Shown piece after piece: positions 46,645 through 59,200 of a stretch of 64,000 bases of DNA. The translations under genes were made by a program, and so were the position numbers. This stretch comes from Calamus simplicifolius. Taxonomy: Eukaryota > Streptophyta > Magnoliopsida > Arecales > Arecaceae. Location: assembly GCA_900491605.1 (NCBI GenBank), contig UESW01004078.1:396025-460024 (forward strand), in the 5' to 3' direction. The notes beneath the pieces were generated by a model, which was given only the letters and a program-made list of their open reading frames with translations, did no database searches and was not told the origin of the DNA. Position 1 is the stretch's first letter, and each line of letters opens with the position of its first letter.

Positions 46645-48127
46645 TGTTGGCCCAGATGGCAACCCAAGAGGGGGGGTGAATTGGGTTCTTTAAAAAATTA
46701 AAATTAAAACTTAAAAAATTAAGTTAATAGCAAATTAATGCAACAATGTAAAGCACAATGAGAGAGAGAGATAAAGGCAAGCACGACAAACACAAGATTT
46801 TATAGTGGTTCGGTGTATCCAACACCTACGTCCACTCCCAAGCCACTTGGGTCCACACTATAATCACCAGATTACAGTCGAGTTGTTTTACAAGCTCACA
46901 ACTCAACTTGTTGTTTTACACGGGATCACAACGAACCCAGCTGGTTTTCCGGGCTCACCAGCACAAAACCCAAACAAGCTAACTTAGCTTGACCCCGAGG
47001 TAACTACCTCCACTAATTCAATCCCCTGATTGAATTAGCAAACAACAAAATAAATATTTACAAAAAAAGCTCCTTAAATGAGCAAATATTCAATAAAATA
47101 AAAAGGTTAGAAAAGCCTGATTGAAGCGATTGATTGAGCTTTTCTTCTTTTCTTCTTTTCCTCTCTCTTTTGATGTTGAATCAGGTCAGCTCTGATTCTT
47201 GTTGTTGAGGAATTAGGGCTTTGGCTTTTCTTCTTTTTCTTCTTTGAGAATCCTTTGAACTTGAACTTTTGAAGCTTTTGGATTTTCTTGAATCTCTCTT
47301 GAGTGTGGACTCAGAGATTTTTCTTTCCCTCTTTCTTTTCAAATTTCTTTTGATTTTTTTATTTTTTTTTTTTCTCTCTTTTTCAAATGGATGAATCCCT
47401 TCTTTATATAAAGATTAGGTGGGAAAATAGCCGTTGCAGAGTTGGATTGCTTCCTCATGCACAAAGAAATCCGTTATTAGGTGAAGAAAAGTTACCGTTA
47501 GCTGATCTGACACTTTTGAAAATCATTTCTGACAGGTTGGAGTCGGCTCCAACTTTTCATGTGTCGGCTCCAAGTCGTATTTCCATAAATAGCAAAAAGT
47601 TGATTCGATGAGGAGTCGGCTCCGACTTTATAAAGTGTCGACTCCCCTTAGACTGGAGTCGGCTCCAAAAACTGATGTGTCGACTCGAGAAATGCTAAAA
47701 AAACCAAGTCTATTCTCATGTTGGAGTCGGCTCCCGAAATCATGTATCGACTCCAACTTCTGAAGCAGAAAATGGTTTCTCTGTATCTCAGGTTGGAGTC
47801 GGCTCCACCTATTCATGTGTCAGCTCCGAAACCTTAGGTGTCAGCTCCGAAACTTAGGTGTCGACTCCGAATCGTGCCGAAAATATATCTGATACACTTT
47901 GGAGTCGGCTCTAAAGGTTCTAGGTGTTGGCTCCAGGTTCTGAACTTAAATAAATTCTATTTAAACTCGGTTCAAAACTGATTCCTAAGTGTCATTTGAA
48001 TAAACAACCAATCTTAATACTTGAAACACTTATCAAATTTATCAGAAACACAATGAATATACTCATGGCTTTTGTTAATCATCAAAATCAATAATTGGGT
48101 AAATAATTTCTCAATAATTTCCCAACA
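46645..48127 (-). repeat. 5' LTR of element B (1483 bp)
   Basis: On the minus strand it begins TGTTGGGAAATTATTGAG and ends GGGCCAACA. It matches 38032-39573 with small indels, including short losses in the GGAGTCGGCTCC-type repeats. A TATATAAAG candidate lies near 47403-47411. Confidence 0.9.
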
Positions 48128-48132
48128 CTCCT

Positions 48133-48312
48133 TGAGCAGCATCTTGCCTCATTTTAACATGTTCCTTTGACATTTTTACCAGATATGTTTCATTCTCATC
48201 CTCACCTTCGGATGCCTCCACTATAATCTCAAAGTACAAGCCTAAAGCTTCTCACCGTCAGAAAGGATCTTCTTCTAAACCTTCCGTTATTTCTTCTGAT
48301 GATGAGAAGTAG
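48133..48312 (+). pseudogene. Element A env-like gene, tail beyond element B
   Basis: Sequence after the second CTCCT continues the frame cut at 38031. It holds a stop at about 48154. Another frame then shows a Ser/Lys-rich tail (K-P-K-A-S-H-R-Q-K-G-S-S-S-K) ending at TAG 48310-48312. Confidence 0.55.
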
Positions 48313-48696
48313 ACCTTATATGCTTTTCTTGTGTTTTGAAACTTATCTTGTTGATGTATATTTGCTCTAGTACCTGATGTTTGAATCAAGCCTCTAGCTT
48401 ACTAGTTTGTATTAATGTTTAATTATGCACTCATGTTATTTCAATGTATTGTGTGCTTACTTGATGAATTTCTACCAAATGAATGTTATGATGAATACTT
48501 GAATTGCACATTCTTCAATCACCTCCTTGATTAATGACAAAATGGGAGAGAAGAATAATGCATACATTGAGAAATGAAGAAAAATACTCCATACATTCAA
48601 ATATATAGGAGGAGAAAATTCTATGTAAAATTTACCTTCAAAATGCAACTTGCTATATATACTTAATGGTTTTGTCATTATCAAAAAGGGGGAGAT
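48313..48696 (+). other. Element A 3' untranslated region with polypurine tract
   Basis: AT-rich, non-coding. The LTR-adjacent tract AAAAAGGGGGAGAT is at 48683-48696. Only this strong tract is seen, unlike the several in the other two Sirevirus-type elements. Confidence 0.7.
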
Positions 48697-50851
48697 TATT
48701 GATCCATGATGATTTTGATGATTACAAAATAATTAAGTAGGGTACTAATATATTTATTATGGAAACAAAGATCAATGTTGGCAAATACAACATTATCAAG
48801 AAGATGCTTCAATGAATTACAATGTCATCTCAAATGCTTCAAAAGTCCCTTGTCGAATTGAAGTTGTCTGTGGATTGTCTCTACAATGCTATGGCTGAAC
48901 CATGCCTTAAACTGGTTAGCTAAGCTGATTTTTTCAGCTAACTATTCTCCCTGTTCTTCTCCCTGGCCAAATGGATGCTAAAAATATCTAACTGGATGGA
49001 ACATCCAGCTAGCTAGGGTCCCGTCTTTTCTCCTTGGCCGAATGCATGATAGAAGTAGCTAACCGGATGCAACTTCCAACTAGCTAAGTTGCCTAATTCT
49101 CTCCCTAGCCAAATGCATGATAGAAATAGCTAACTAGATGCAACTTCCAACTAGCTATGTTGCCTGATTCTCTCCCTGGCCAAATGCATAATAGAAATAG
49201 CTAACTGGATGCAACTTCCAGCTAGCTAAGCTTCCTAATTCTCTTCCTAGCTGAATTCATGACTTTGAGAACTAACTGCTTTTTGGTTCAAGCTAGCTAA
49301 ACTGCATGAAACCTCTCTCTGGCTATGTGATTCTTGAATTTAGCTAACTGGAGTTCATCACTAGTTAACTAAATTGGAAATGGATGATGATATTTCTTTC
49401 TGGCCGAATGCTTTATGGATTTAGTTAACTGGACATGTAGTCCAGCTAACTAATGGATACTGATATTTCTTTCTGGCCGAATGCCTTATGGATTTAGTTA
49501 ACTGGACATGTAGTCTAGCTAACTAATGGATGCTGATATTTCTTCATGGCTGATTGCTTCATTGAAATAGTTAACTGGATTTTTAGTCCAGCTAACCAAG
49601 ATTGGTTGCAAACTTCTTATGGCCGAACTCATGTTGGAAATAGTTAACTGAATTTTTAGTCCAGCTAACTAAGGAATTCAGAAATACATCCTGGCTGTGC
49701 TCTTGCTAAAATTAGTTAACTAAACTTTTAGTCTAGCTAACTAAGAAGTGTTGTTCTCTTCTTGACCGAGTGTTTTTCCCTTTATCAGTTAACTAGATTT
49801 CATCCAGCTAACTGAGGTTGGCTACTTCAGTTTTTTTCTACACGATTTCCTTTATGCCTAAGTTAGCTGATTTCTTCCTCTAATCAACTGGGGAAATCTC
49901 TCTAGTTCATCTGGATGTGCTTCTTCTCAAATTCAAACCAATCGAATTTATTTCCCAGCCAGCTAGAGTCTGCCTCTTTGAGAAAATGTCAGAAATTCTT
50001 TCTCCATTTTCGGCAACTGTCAGTGCATTCAATGCTTCAGGAAATCTATTCAATGGTTATCTTCTCTTTTTGTTTTTCTTTCCATTTTTCAGTTTTAGTT
50101 TAACGGATAATTTTGCATATCAAACACTTTAAATAGCTGTGTCGAAGAAGAAGGAAGAGAGTGAATAGTAGAAAGCTATTATTGCATATATTCATGGTTG
50201 TTCAGCAACAAAGAAAGGAAGCTCTGTTTTGAATTCGTGAGTACTTCTTGAAGATCACTGATTACTCATCTTTGTTGATACTTTAAAGCTTCCAAGAGAC
50301 ATTAAAGGTTTCAACTACTTCAAAGAAGACTTCTTTTATTGCTGAAGTGCATTCAAGGAAAAGCTTATTTAAGAAATTGCCTTCAAAATTATAAAGTATT
50401 TATTTCTGAATATTTGCTCATTCTAAGAGCGTATTGTTCTTAACATTTTCTGAACCTATTTTGAATCTTATAAAGGGTTGGATTTAATCTTGATTGTTTT
50501 GGCTTTCTTGTGCCGTGAAACAAGAGGACTAGCCTAAAAGGCTAGGGGTTTGGCTCCCTTATGCCGTGCAACAAGAGGACTAGCCGGGCAAGGCTAGGAG
50601 TTGTAATCATTGGTGATACGATTGAAGTGAAATTTTCAAAGGATTTTTGGGGAGTGGACGTAGGTGCAAGGCACCGAACCACTATAAAAATCCTTGTGTT
50701 TGTGATTGCTTGAATATTTTATGTGATATCTTGTGTTCACTTTACTATGCCACTGTCAATTAAATTTTGATTTGCTAAAAGCACGTTAATGCATAATTAA
50801 TTTTAAAAAACTCAATTTATCCTCCTTTTGGATTGCTACCTCTGGGCAACA
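48697..50851 (+). repeat. 3' LTR of element A (2155 bp)
   Basis: Collinear with 6156-8235 with visible substitutions and indels. It starts TATTGATCC rather than TGTTGACCC and ends GGGCAACA, followed by CATGC. The 72 bp hairpin array lies at about 48910-49820. Confidence 0.9.
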
Positions 50852-51007
50852 CATGCACATTTCATAAACTGGTACGAGGTGTCTTTGTTGATATTATAGG
50901 ATTTTTTTCACTTAAACTTCTTTGAGTATATTTTACATCGAGTTAAGTGGGCACTGATTTGTTTGGCATGCTGCCTTGCTAGCTTCCAATTAATTGCCAT
51001 TTGTCAA

Positions 51008-52178
51008 TGTTGCTGCCAAATCACTTTTGAGGAGCGTCATGCGATAGAAATGCTTCGTAGGCCTTTAAAGGAATGACAGGAACCGCCTCCTTCAGCCAAA
51101 AAACCTGCAAGAAAAGTCTCGGACCGGTGGTTCCGGCGGAGACCCTCCGATGCTCAAGTCAACGATTTAGAGAATATGGATCTGAATGAGAGAGTAGAGA
51201 TTGAGTCCCCCTCCTCGTTGTGAGTCAGGGCCTTTATATACCTGTTCGGAAGTCCCTCTTACCCTTCGAGGATAATCGTCAGATCATGTCTTCCGCCAAG
51301 ATCGGCTCCGTTAATGGTAGGTGGACGAATAGCCGCTAAACGCGCGCCCTGAATATCGACAATTATCCATAGTATTTCGGTAACCATCCATGATCTTGGC
51401 AAAAGAGAAACGGGTTGGCGGGCCACGTGGAAGTCCTACGTGAACAGCGATAAGTGATAAAGTTAGTCACATGGGCCCCAAGGTAGCCATTGGGGCATAA
51501 GATGAACTAGCTGTCCCTCGTAGAGCATTAATTACGGAGTGCTTGCATGGCACTATTCGCGTGCAAGGCACTGTTCATGAGCATGGTACTGTTCATGAGT
51601 AGGCCGAGGGGAAGTCCGAGGCCAAGTTCTATGGGAGTCGAGGCCGAGGCCGGTTTTATGCGGAGAGAAAAGATGGTGGTGTCTGAATGGGAGTTAAGGC
51701 CGAGGCCGAGCACGTCTGAGGCCGAGGGGGAAGTGTTGTGGCAAAGTGGCAGCCATAAATGCTTTAATACGGGAGAGATTAAGGCAATAAATGCTTTGGA
51801 ACAAGCCGAGACCGAGAGGAACAGGCCGAAGTCGACTTAGATGAGGCCGAGACGAGACGAGGCCGACACTCTCCATATTGACTCGACCATCTGACATTAA
51901 TGACAGAAAGTGGCCCTTGGGAGAACCGCACGTAATGTAGCCCTTTTTCCTTTTGTTCTCTTTTATTATGGCGCTTGAATGTCGTGAACGAAATTAAATG
52001 CCCATTACGTCCTTCAAAAGAAAGCCGAGTAGACCAACGTGACCGTTTAGGAATTAAGCCGCTCAAGAAGGCTGCCAAAGATGGTCGCCTAAGAAAATCG
52101 TCTAAAAATTGCTATCTTGAGAGGATGCCATTTAAAAATTATTATCTTTATTGCCCATGAATTCAATTGGCCACATCA
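51008..52178 (-). repeat. Solo LTR related to the Tat element (1171 bp)
   Basis: On the minus strand it begins TGATGTGGCC and ends TTTGGCAGCAACA, like the Tat LTRs here. It is flanked by GTCAA (51003-51007 and 52179-52183). A TATATAAAG box on the minus strand is near 51234-51242. The downstream segment with GGAGGGTCTCC and ACCACCGGTCCG resembles 14680-14720. GGCCGAGGCCGAG repeats are at 51600-51730. No internal element sequence is present, so it is a product of LTR-LTR recombination. Confidence 0.85.
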
Positions 52179-52183
52179 GTCAA

Positions 52184-52806
52184 CATGTTAAAGGTTGATG
52201 AAAATCCGTATTATCACATCTCTTGATTCCTAAGGTTGGGCGAATAGCTCGAATGAGGGAGCAGAGTTTTAAGGTAATAAGCTCTTGTTAAGCGTCATGG
52301 TGATATAATTTGAGTATATAGAGTTGTGTTGAAAACTTTCAACATAAGTCAAATCAAATTTAAACTTTTTATTTAATTTATAAAGTCAGTATCCAAATTA
52401 ATTTATCTGACTAAGCACATGAAAGAACTCAACATGCAAAAATAATGTCTGTTCCTAAATTTTCACATAAAAAATTGAGATCTTTTGTTTATTAATATAA
52501 TCATAAGCTTGGTGATGATGATGCTACATTAAATACATCATAACAAAATTAATTATTAAATTTTCACATAAAAAATATTTATTTTATTTTATTTTTTTCT
52601 TTCTCTTCTCTCCCCGGATTTTGTTAACCTCCATCCAAAAAATATGATTGCGATCAACCTTTGCGATACTGGCCGGCTCGGACTCCTCACCCGGCCGGCT
52701 CGGTTCTGGAAAACGGCAGCAGTCTCCTGAACCTTCGGCTAAGATTCGCCTCGGATATCGCCAGCAGTTCCTCGCCCTCCCCCTTCCCTCTTCTTACCGA
52801 TAACCA
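52184..52806 (+). promoter_or_regulatory. Upstream region and 5' UTR of the GrpE gene
   Basis: An AT-rich stretch to about 52600 is followed by a CT-rich run (TTTTTTCTTTCTCTTCTCTC near 52585-52610) and a GC-rich leader to the ATG at 52807. CT-rich stretches are common near plant transcription starts. No clear TATA box was found. The solo LTR ends about 630 bp upstream of the start codon. Confidence 0.4.
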
Positions 52807-53256
52807 ATGGCCGCCATCCTTAGGACTCCGGCTCTCTTCCTCCCCTCACCGGGGCTTGCCGTTGCATCTCGCGAGGCTCCGACGAGCCTTGCGACCTTCT
52901 CTCTTAAGCAGATGCGCGCGAGGCCTCTACGTCTCAAGCTATCCCCTTTTCCCAAAGGCCTCTCCGCTTCCCAACATTTCTGCTCTTCGCAACTGCCAAT
53001 GAAGGGACCACGGATACCGACGTGGTCGAAGAAACTGCGGCCAAGGTATCGTTTTCTTGCTTTTCTTTAAGCGTATTGGGTAGAAATTCGGACATACTAT
53101 GGTGTTGGGGATTTACACTACTGCGTCAATGATTCTTCTTCTTATTTGTCTTGTTCTTAATTTATAAATATGTTTCTTTACATCAAATGTTTGGTTATAT
53201 GTTTGTGTGGGTTTGTTATTGGCACGGACGGATTTGTTTTGGTGTTGATCTATCCA

Positions 53257-53293
<37 letters not shown>

Positions 53294-56200
53294 CTTTTTC
53301 TTTTTGCGATAGAATGTTCGAGATTCATAAATAACGCTATGTCTTTCAATTCTTAAGAGATTTGGATTATGTGGTTATAAGATGCTACATGTTTATTAAT
53401 ACACCGATTCAATCTTTTGTGTACTTCTTGTCCTTAGAATCAGGTTCTGCGTGCAAGCATTTCTTCCTATCGGTTCTTTTGCTATAATACAAGATGAACA
53501 CTGAATTGTAATCATTATATATAAAGGCTTGAAGTATGCTCGTCTCAGGCTAGTGAGTTTTGTGCACATTAGTGTGAATACAGACAAAAATGAGATTTTA
53601 GCGCGAATTATGGTCAAGGATTATCTCAGCATTTTTTTTGTTGTCTGCGCGCGTGCGCTTTTGGTTGGTTGCTTGGTTTTTAGAGCGTTTGTTTTGGGGT
53701 GGATGAAATGGATGGCCCTTCATAAGTGTTCTGATCTTATGATCACCATGCGTCTTTGAGACTTTGTAGCACTATTTTGAAAGGCTTGAAAGTCAAGGTA
53801 TTTCAGCCTATAAAATAAACTGCAAATGCAAGGTATTTAATTCAAATAATTATAGGTATAAACGTGGTCGGTTGCTGGATGAAATCTGCCCCCACTCCAG
53901 GGCTTCCTTTGGGCTCAGGGTTAAGACTTCTAATACTTTAGATTTGATAGGAAAGAGAAAGAAATAAAGTGTGGTGAAGCAATATATCTATTGTGTACAA
54001 AATCCTTGTTAATGTGTGATACACTTTTAATTAAGTGAAGAAGTATGAATAGCTCAACCCTTATGTTTACTTACAGCATTCTCAATATTGTCAAGATTAT
54101 TAATGTGAAAAACGATATGTTACAGGCAATCTTGCAAAGGATGTTTGAACAAGGTTCAAGGCAATTTTCTTGCTAAATATTAGGAGGGTCTGCCATTGTG
54201 ATAATTTTTATTTAAGTAGGTTGAATAATTGGTAGAGTTGACTAGGAGAAATAATCTAGATGTAGTTGTTATTGATTTAGATAAAGAATTCAGATACAGA
54301 AGTAAAATATGGTTGGCTTAAGGGCTGAAGGCATGTCCCAATCATAGTTGTTATCGTTTCTTGATATCGGTGAAGCACAAATTGTGCATGAGAAGTAGTT
54401 GTGATGAGATTTGTAGGTTTGTTCTTGCACCTAAAAGATGATAAAAGTCAGCTTGAAGCCATTCTGTGCTTAGTGGGGAGCCTCCAATCATTTTGGTCAT
54501 TGGTCAAAATGCTACATGTATGCTCAAATTTGGAGTGATGATTCAAAGATGAATTTGAATGACAAGAAGCAAACACTGGATTTACGTTAGTTGCAACAGA
54601 TTGAATTGCAGTGAGTTTATATGTAACCAAAAAAGCCCTAAGTACAAAAAAATTGTTTTTTGGCCAATGGTCATCCAACAACTAAAGTGATCGAAGCAAC
54701 TGTGTAGGTTGCCAATGTAAATGAATTGTATTAGATCCCCATGCCACTCTATCGCTATCTGCTGCATGATTTTCCATTCTAGCACCAAAAATTGATGAGA
54801 TGCGAGCTAGTTGCCATGGCTATATGGTTTAACAAATAACCTGTCAAATCCCCAGTTACCTCCCTATGCCATGCTTTTCCTATTCTCCTCCTATCCATAT
54901 AAGGCTGGTATAAGTATGGCACAGTTGTCCTTGGTGAGCCAAGATATCGCATCATTGAGGTTCCAAATTTCATCCAAGGTTGCAGAATAGGGTTTTAGCG
55001 TCCAGGCTACTTTGACCACGAGTCCAATCACAAGTGGATCACCATTCTCATTGTCCATCCATCAAAAGCCGTCAACAATACTATTCTTACAATTGTGGTA
55101 CAATCAGGTTATTTGAGATTTACCTTTATGTAATAATCACAATAAGCTGTAGGCTAGTTAACTGCCTTCTTTTTTGCCTCCAACTGACTGTCAGTTCCTA
55201 TGCTCATTGTGGTGGTCATCTCTTTTGGTTCCACGAGAAGAAAATACTATCTTCTGACATTGATCCCCTGCCACATTATTAGGGGTGTGTCCAAGGACCA
55301 GTGATATCATGGGAACTTTTTCTGGATCTTGCGTGCACCACTATTTTGACATCCCCATGCCAAAGGCTGATGTGGCCTATCCTATATCTAGTGGTTAGAA
55401 ATAAGAGTAAGTGAGAAGTGAGTGTTGTGAAGAGATATTTGTTACATATAATATGGTTGTAAAATGTACTGCTTGCCAACATATCTTTCTTCCAAAGATC
55501 AAATATCATCCGAAACTAATCAACTTTGGTTTGAAAGATTCAAAACAAGTAGAAACTCCAACATATCTTTCTTCCAAAGATCAAAGATCATCCGAAACTA
55601 ATCCACTTTGGTTTGAAAGATTAAAAACTAGTAGAAATTTCAGTTTTGGTCAGTTTCTGTTGGTTTTAATCACTTTCAACTGAAACTGTGAAGTTTTGGT
55701 CCAATTGGCCAGTTTTGACTGAATTTGATTGAATATGCTATTTTTTTTCATGATATTGATTTTTAATAACATTTGTAGTCATTTTTGCACTTACCTAAAT
55801 GTGGTATCAATTTGATGTCATTTCTCCATTCCTTAAGTAAATTTGACCCAATGGCACATGTGCATGCATGCATGTGCACACTCTTACACTTTGAAGTACT
55901 TTTTTTTGTGGCCTAAATTATATGTATTTGATTTGAGGTACTTTTTTTTTAACCTTGATTATATATTTGATTTTTTAAAAAAAAAAACTTAATGTATGGT
56001 TGTCTAGCTCTAAGATATTTAAGAAAAATGTAGCTTTTCTTAGACATAAAAGAGCCTTTTGGGTCTTCAAGATAAATTGTGAAGAGAAATAGAAGGGGAA
56101 AGATATTTGTGAAAGCATGGTCTATAAAATTGGTATCAAGAACTGTATCGGTATATTATCGATTCGATATAGCGCAGTATGAATCTCGTACCAAGATAGA

Positions 56201-59200
56201 GTAATAATACTTTTCTGACTCTAACCATATGATGGTTCCACTCGGGTTAGACTAATTCAGTTCATACGAAATCAAACCTCGGCACGTATCAGTACTTTAC
56301 CGGTACAATATGGTACTATATGATTGATACAACAAACTTTGTGTGAATGACTTAAACTTGGATTTGCTACACCGTAGCCAAAATCCTTTGGACATTTGAA
56401 TGAGAGATATATAACCATAGTAAGTTATATGCAAACATTTGGTACTTAATATGATGGTAGTTATTATGTCATGTTCATATTTATGCTGAGTTCTATGCTA
56501 TTATATCTTACTGTTTTAGCTATTTATTTACATTATTAGGCATTTAGGAATTAAGAAGTTGTCAGATTGTCAACAATAGTCCTTTAACATTTCACTGATT
56601 TTCAAAGATGACTATAATTGCGCATTTCAGACTTGCAACCTAAAAAATCAGATCACTAATTTGATGAGTACAAATGATAAAATTTGCTTCAAAACTATAC
56701 AATATGTTCTCTTAGCTATTTTATATTTTCCTATTAGTCCAGAACTCAAGCCAAAAACTACCGAGGCAAGCAAAACTGCCAAATCTGAAACTTGGCAAGC
56801 TTGCCAAAATGGAAACTACTTTTTGAATCTTGATCTGTGCAAGAATCAGATTGTTTATTGTAGAATATAAGTCTCTTCATGGTTGACGTAAGATACATGA
56901 AAGCATAAAAAGTAATTCTTTTGTGACCCGAGTTGTGTATGGTTCTATTTAAACTTGGATGGATTTGATGATGGTTTAGTTCACCTATTATATATTCTAC
57001 AATGAGGGATCTGTTTTTTTTTTTTCTTGGTTATCTCTGATATATCATACACCCCATGTGGTTGGGAAAAGTCTTAGATGAGTTGAGTTGAGTTGAGTTT
57101 TGATAGATCATACAAGTCTAGGCTATATGCATCCATGAGAATCGATAGACAAAAGATCTCGAAACTGACATGGAGTGAAAAAAAGAGAATCCTAGAGAAT
57201 ATCTCCCCTACGATTGGCAACAAAGGAGGCTACCCAGTCCTCTGCGCTATTAGCTTCCATGTAGATATTGGGTTGCCTTAGAGTAGAGGAAAGCCTCAAG
57301 ATGTCATTGAGAAGTGGGTGAATACCATTTTCCTGAGCTACAGGGTTAGCTATCCAGTAAACCATAGATTTCCAGTCACCTTTCAGAAGGATGTGCATTG
57401 CTTGAAGGACTGTGATTTCATATTTGAGACCTTCCCAAGCTACCTGTGGCTTTGCCATTGGAACAGTAGTATAATACAAGTTTACTCCGTCTGATGCTAC
57501 TAGAAGGATCTAAATATTGCAAATGGAATGGGGAAATCAATACGTTTCAGAGCAATATTTCTATACCATTGGGCACATGTGATGCGTGTGAGAGATAGGG
57601 ATGGCTGTGAAATTCGAAGTGATTATAGATTTTTTTTTTTTAGCCATCTACTTGACAATTACACTGCCTTTTTGGCTAGTGAACTTCTATATTCTCTAGA
57701 CTAGAGAGAGTAAAATGTGAATGAAGGGGATATGTTTATTAAAGATGAGAATGTTCATAAGGAGAGGGGAGATGTGAGAGGAAGGAAGAGATTTGAAAAA
57801 GGCAGGGCCACTTGGGGTCCCTGACTAGCGAGGAATCATGGAAGGTTTCATATCTGACCTTGCATGTCCAAAACCTAGAGGCTTGCTTGATGCATATGAT
57901 AAGATAAATGAATATGTATTGCACAATATTTTCTCTCTTCTGCTTGTTCCACATCATTACTTACAGGATGGGCTGGGGTTAGGCATTGAGAATAGTTATG
58001 CCATAACCTTGGTACACGGATGACTCAAACATATACTTTGTTTATGTTGTTGGTTGTTGGGAGATAATGCAGTGTGGCTGGATGTTGACATATGTGGACA
58101 ATTTTCTGTCCTTGTGGAATTTAAAGAGGTAGCCACCTTGATGAGTAGCGGAATTGTGATAGTCACCACTGTGGTTCAAGAAGAATATCTCTGCTTGCTA
58201 GCCCAACAATAACCTGGTTGAAATAAGCATGTTTGATCTTGAAGGATTCAAGGAACCTCACTAGTGGGAACGTAATGCTGATGGTTTATGATGGAAGAAT
58301 GGTGAGACCAATGCACCACTGGTGGTAAGATGTGTGGTACAAGTAGCATCAACACTGAATTTTTTGCAAATGCTTTGGACGAATTTTTGAACCACAACGA
58401 TATGGTATATTGGCTTGCCTGTGATGAATGACCTGTACTCATCCTGGCAGTTAAAGGGGGAAGGAGGTGGTTGAGGTAAGCGAGAACTTGGTAATTCTCT
58501 CTTGTAAATGTTTTAATTTCTTTTTTAGTTTTGCAGACAACTTGGTGTACCGAGCTTTTGATTGTTTTTGTTTCTCTCTCTAGCAGCCTAGCTATTATAA
58601 GGAGAATCGGCAGTTCATTGACTGGGCATAGCATTCTTTGTTCTCCTCCTTCCTCAGTGCTCTTGTTGGTAATTATGTTGTGTAGCAAAGCTAGCATGAA
58701 GTCTGGTTTGGGTCTATTTATGTAGGCAGACCAATGTAGCTGGGTTGGTTGCTTTGGCTGTTATACAGATAACTGGCTGAACAACAAACATTTACCAACT
58801 AAGGGCCTATTTGGTTGGATGTAATTGAATCTATTGCAATTCAGACTTGGCATTGATCAAACTAGGATGGTTTCAAAACCAGGCCAAAGCTTGATGGCAA
58901 GGGCTTACATGGCTTGACCTCTGGCCATCTTCAGACTGAGCGTGGCTCACCCATTAAAACCTAAACCCTGGACAAGCCTGGTTCAACTGAGCAGGCATAG
59001 AAGTCAGGCATCTGAATATCCCCCTTATGAAAGTGTGACATGCTGTACTGAGCAGGCATTGGACTCTGATATTGGTTGAGATCTGAAAGTTGGAGACTTT
59101 ATTGAGTAGTTATTTCTTTTCCTAGGGGCCCGTGTAGTGGACTTTTTCTTGTTGGTCAGAAATGATCTTGTGTGTGTTGTTCTTTTGTGGAGGTAAGGTT

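Larger units (their letters stand above)
38032..48127 (-). mobile_element. Sirevirus-type Ty1/copia element B, complete, nested in element A
   Basis: LTRs 46645-48127 (5') and 38032-39573 (3') are flanked by CTCCT at 38027-38031 and 48128-48132. On the minus strand the order is LTR, primer site, gag, protease, integrase, RT, RNase H, env-like gene, polypurine tracts, LTR. It interrupts the env-like gene of element A in opposite orientation. It belongs to the same LTR family as the element at 1-3667. It has fewer stops than element A, but still too many to be active as read. Confidence 0.92.
6156..50851 (+). mobile_element. Sirevirus-type Ty1/copia element A, host of nested insertions
   Basis: The 5' LTR is 6156-8235 and the 3' LTR is 48697-50851. 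The target duplication CATGC is seen at 6151-6155 and 50852-50856. The element's own pieces are 6156-11135, 33702 to about 36775, about 37222-38031, and 48133-50851, roughly 11.5 kb in all. Order is LTR, tRNA-Met primer site, gag, protease, integrase, RT, RNase H, env-like gene, polypurine tract, LTR. It is split by copia-2 (11136-33701), a TRIM fragment and element B (38032-48127). Many stops and frameshifts, and the altered start of the 3' LTR (TATTG instead of TGTTG), suggest it is old and inactive. Confidence 0.9.

Noticed and set aside
51528..52160. Overlapping open frames on both strands within the solo LTR
   Set aside because: Low-complexity GGCCGAGG repeats in an LTR; no conserved domain.
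52661..53002. 113-codon frame as the GrpE start
   Set aside because: It ends at a stop before the exon donor and lies in a frame that does not join exon 2; the ATG at 52807 gives a better transit-peptide-like start.
58248..58697. 149-codon minus-strand frame in GrpE intron 1
   Set aside because: No recognised domain; text looks like an old repeat with LTR-like composition rather than a gene.
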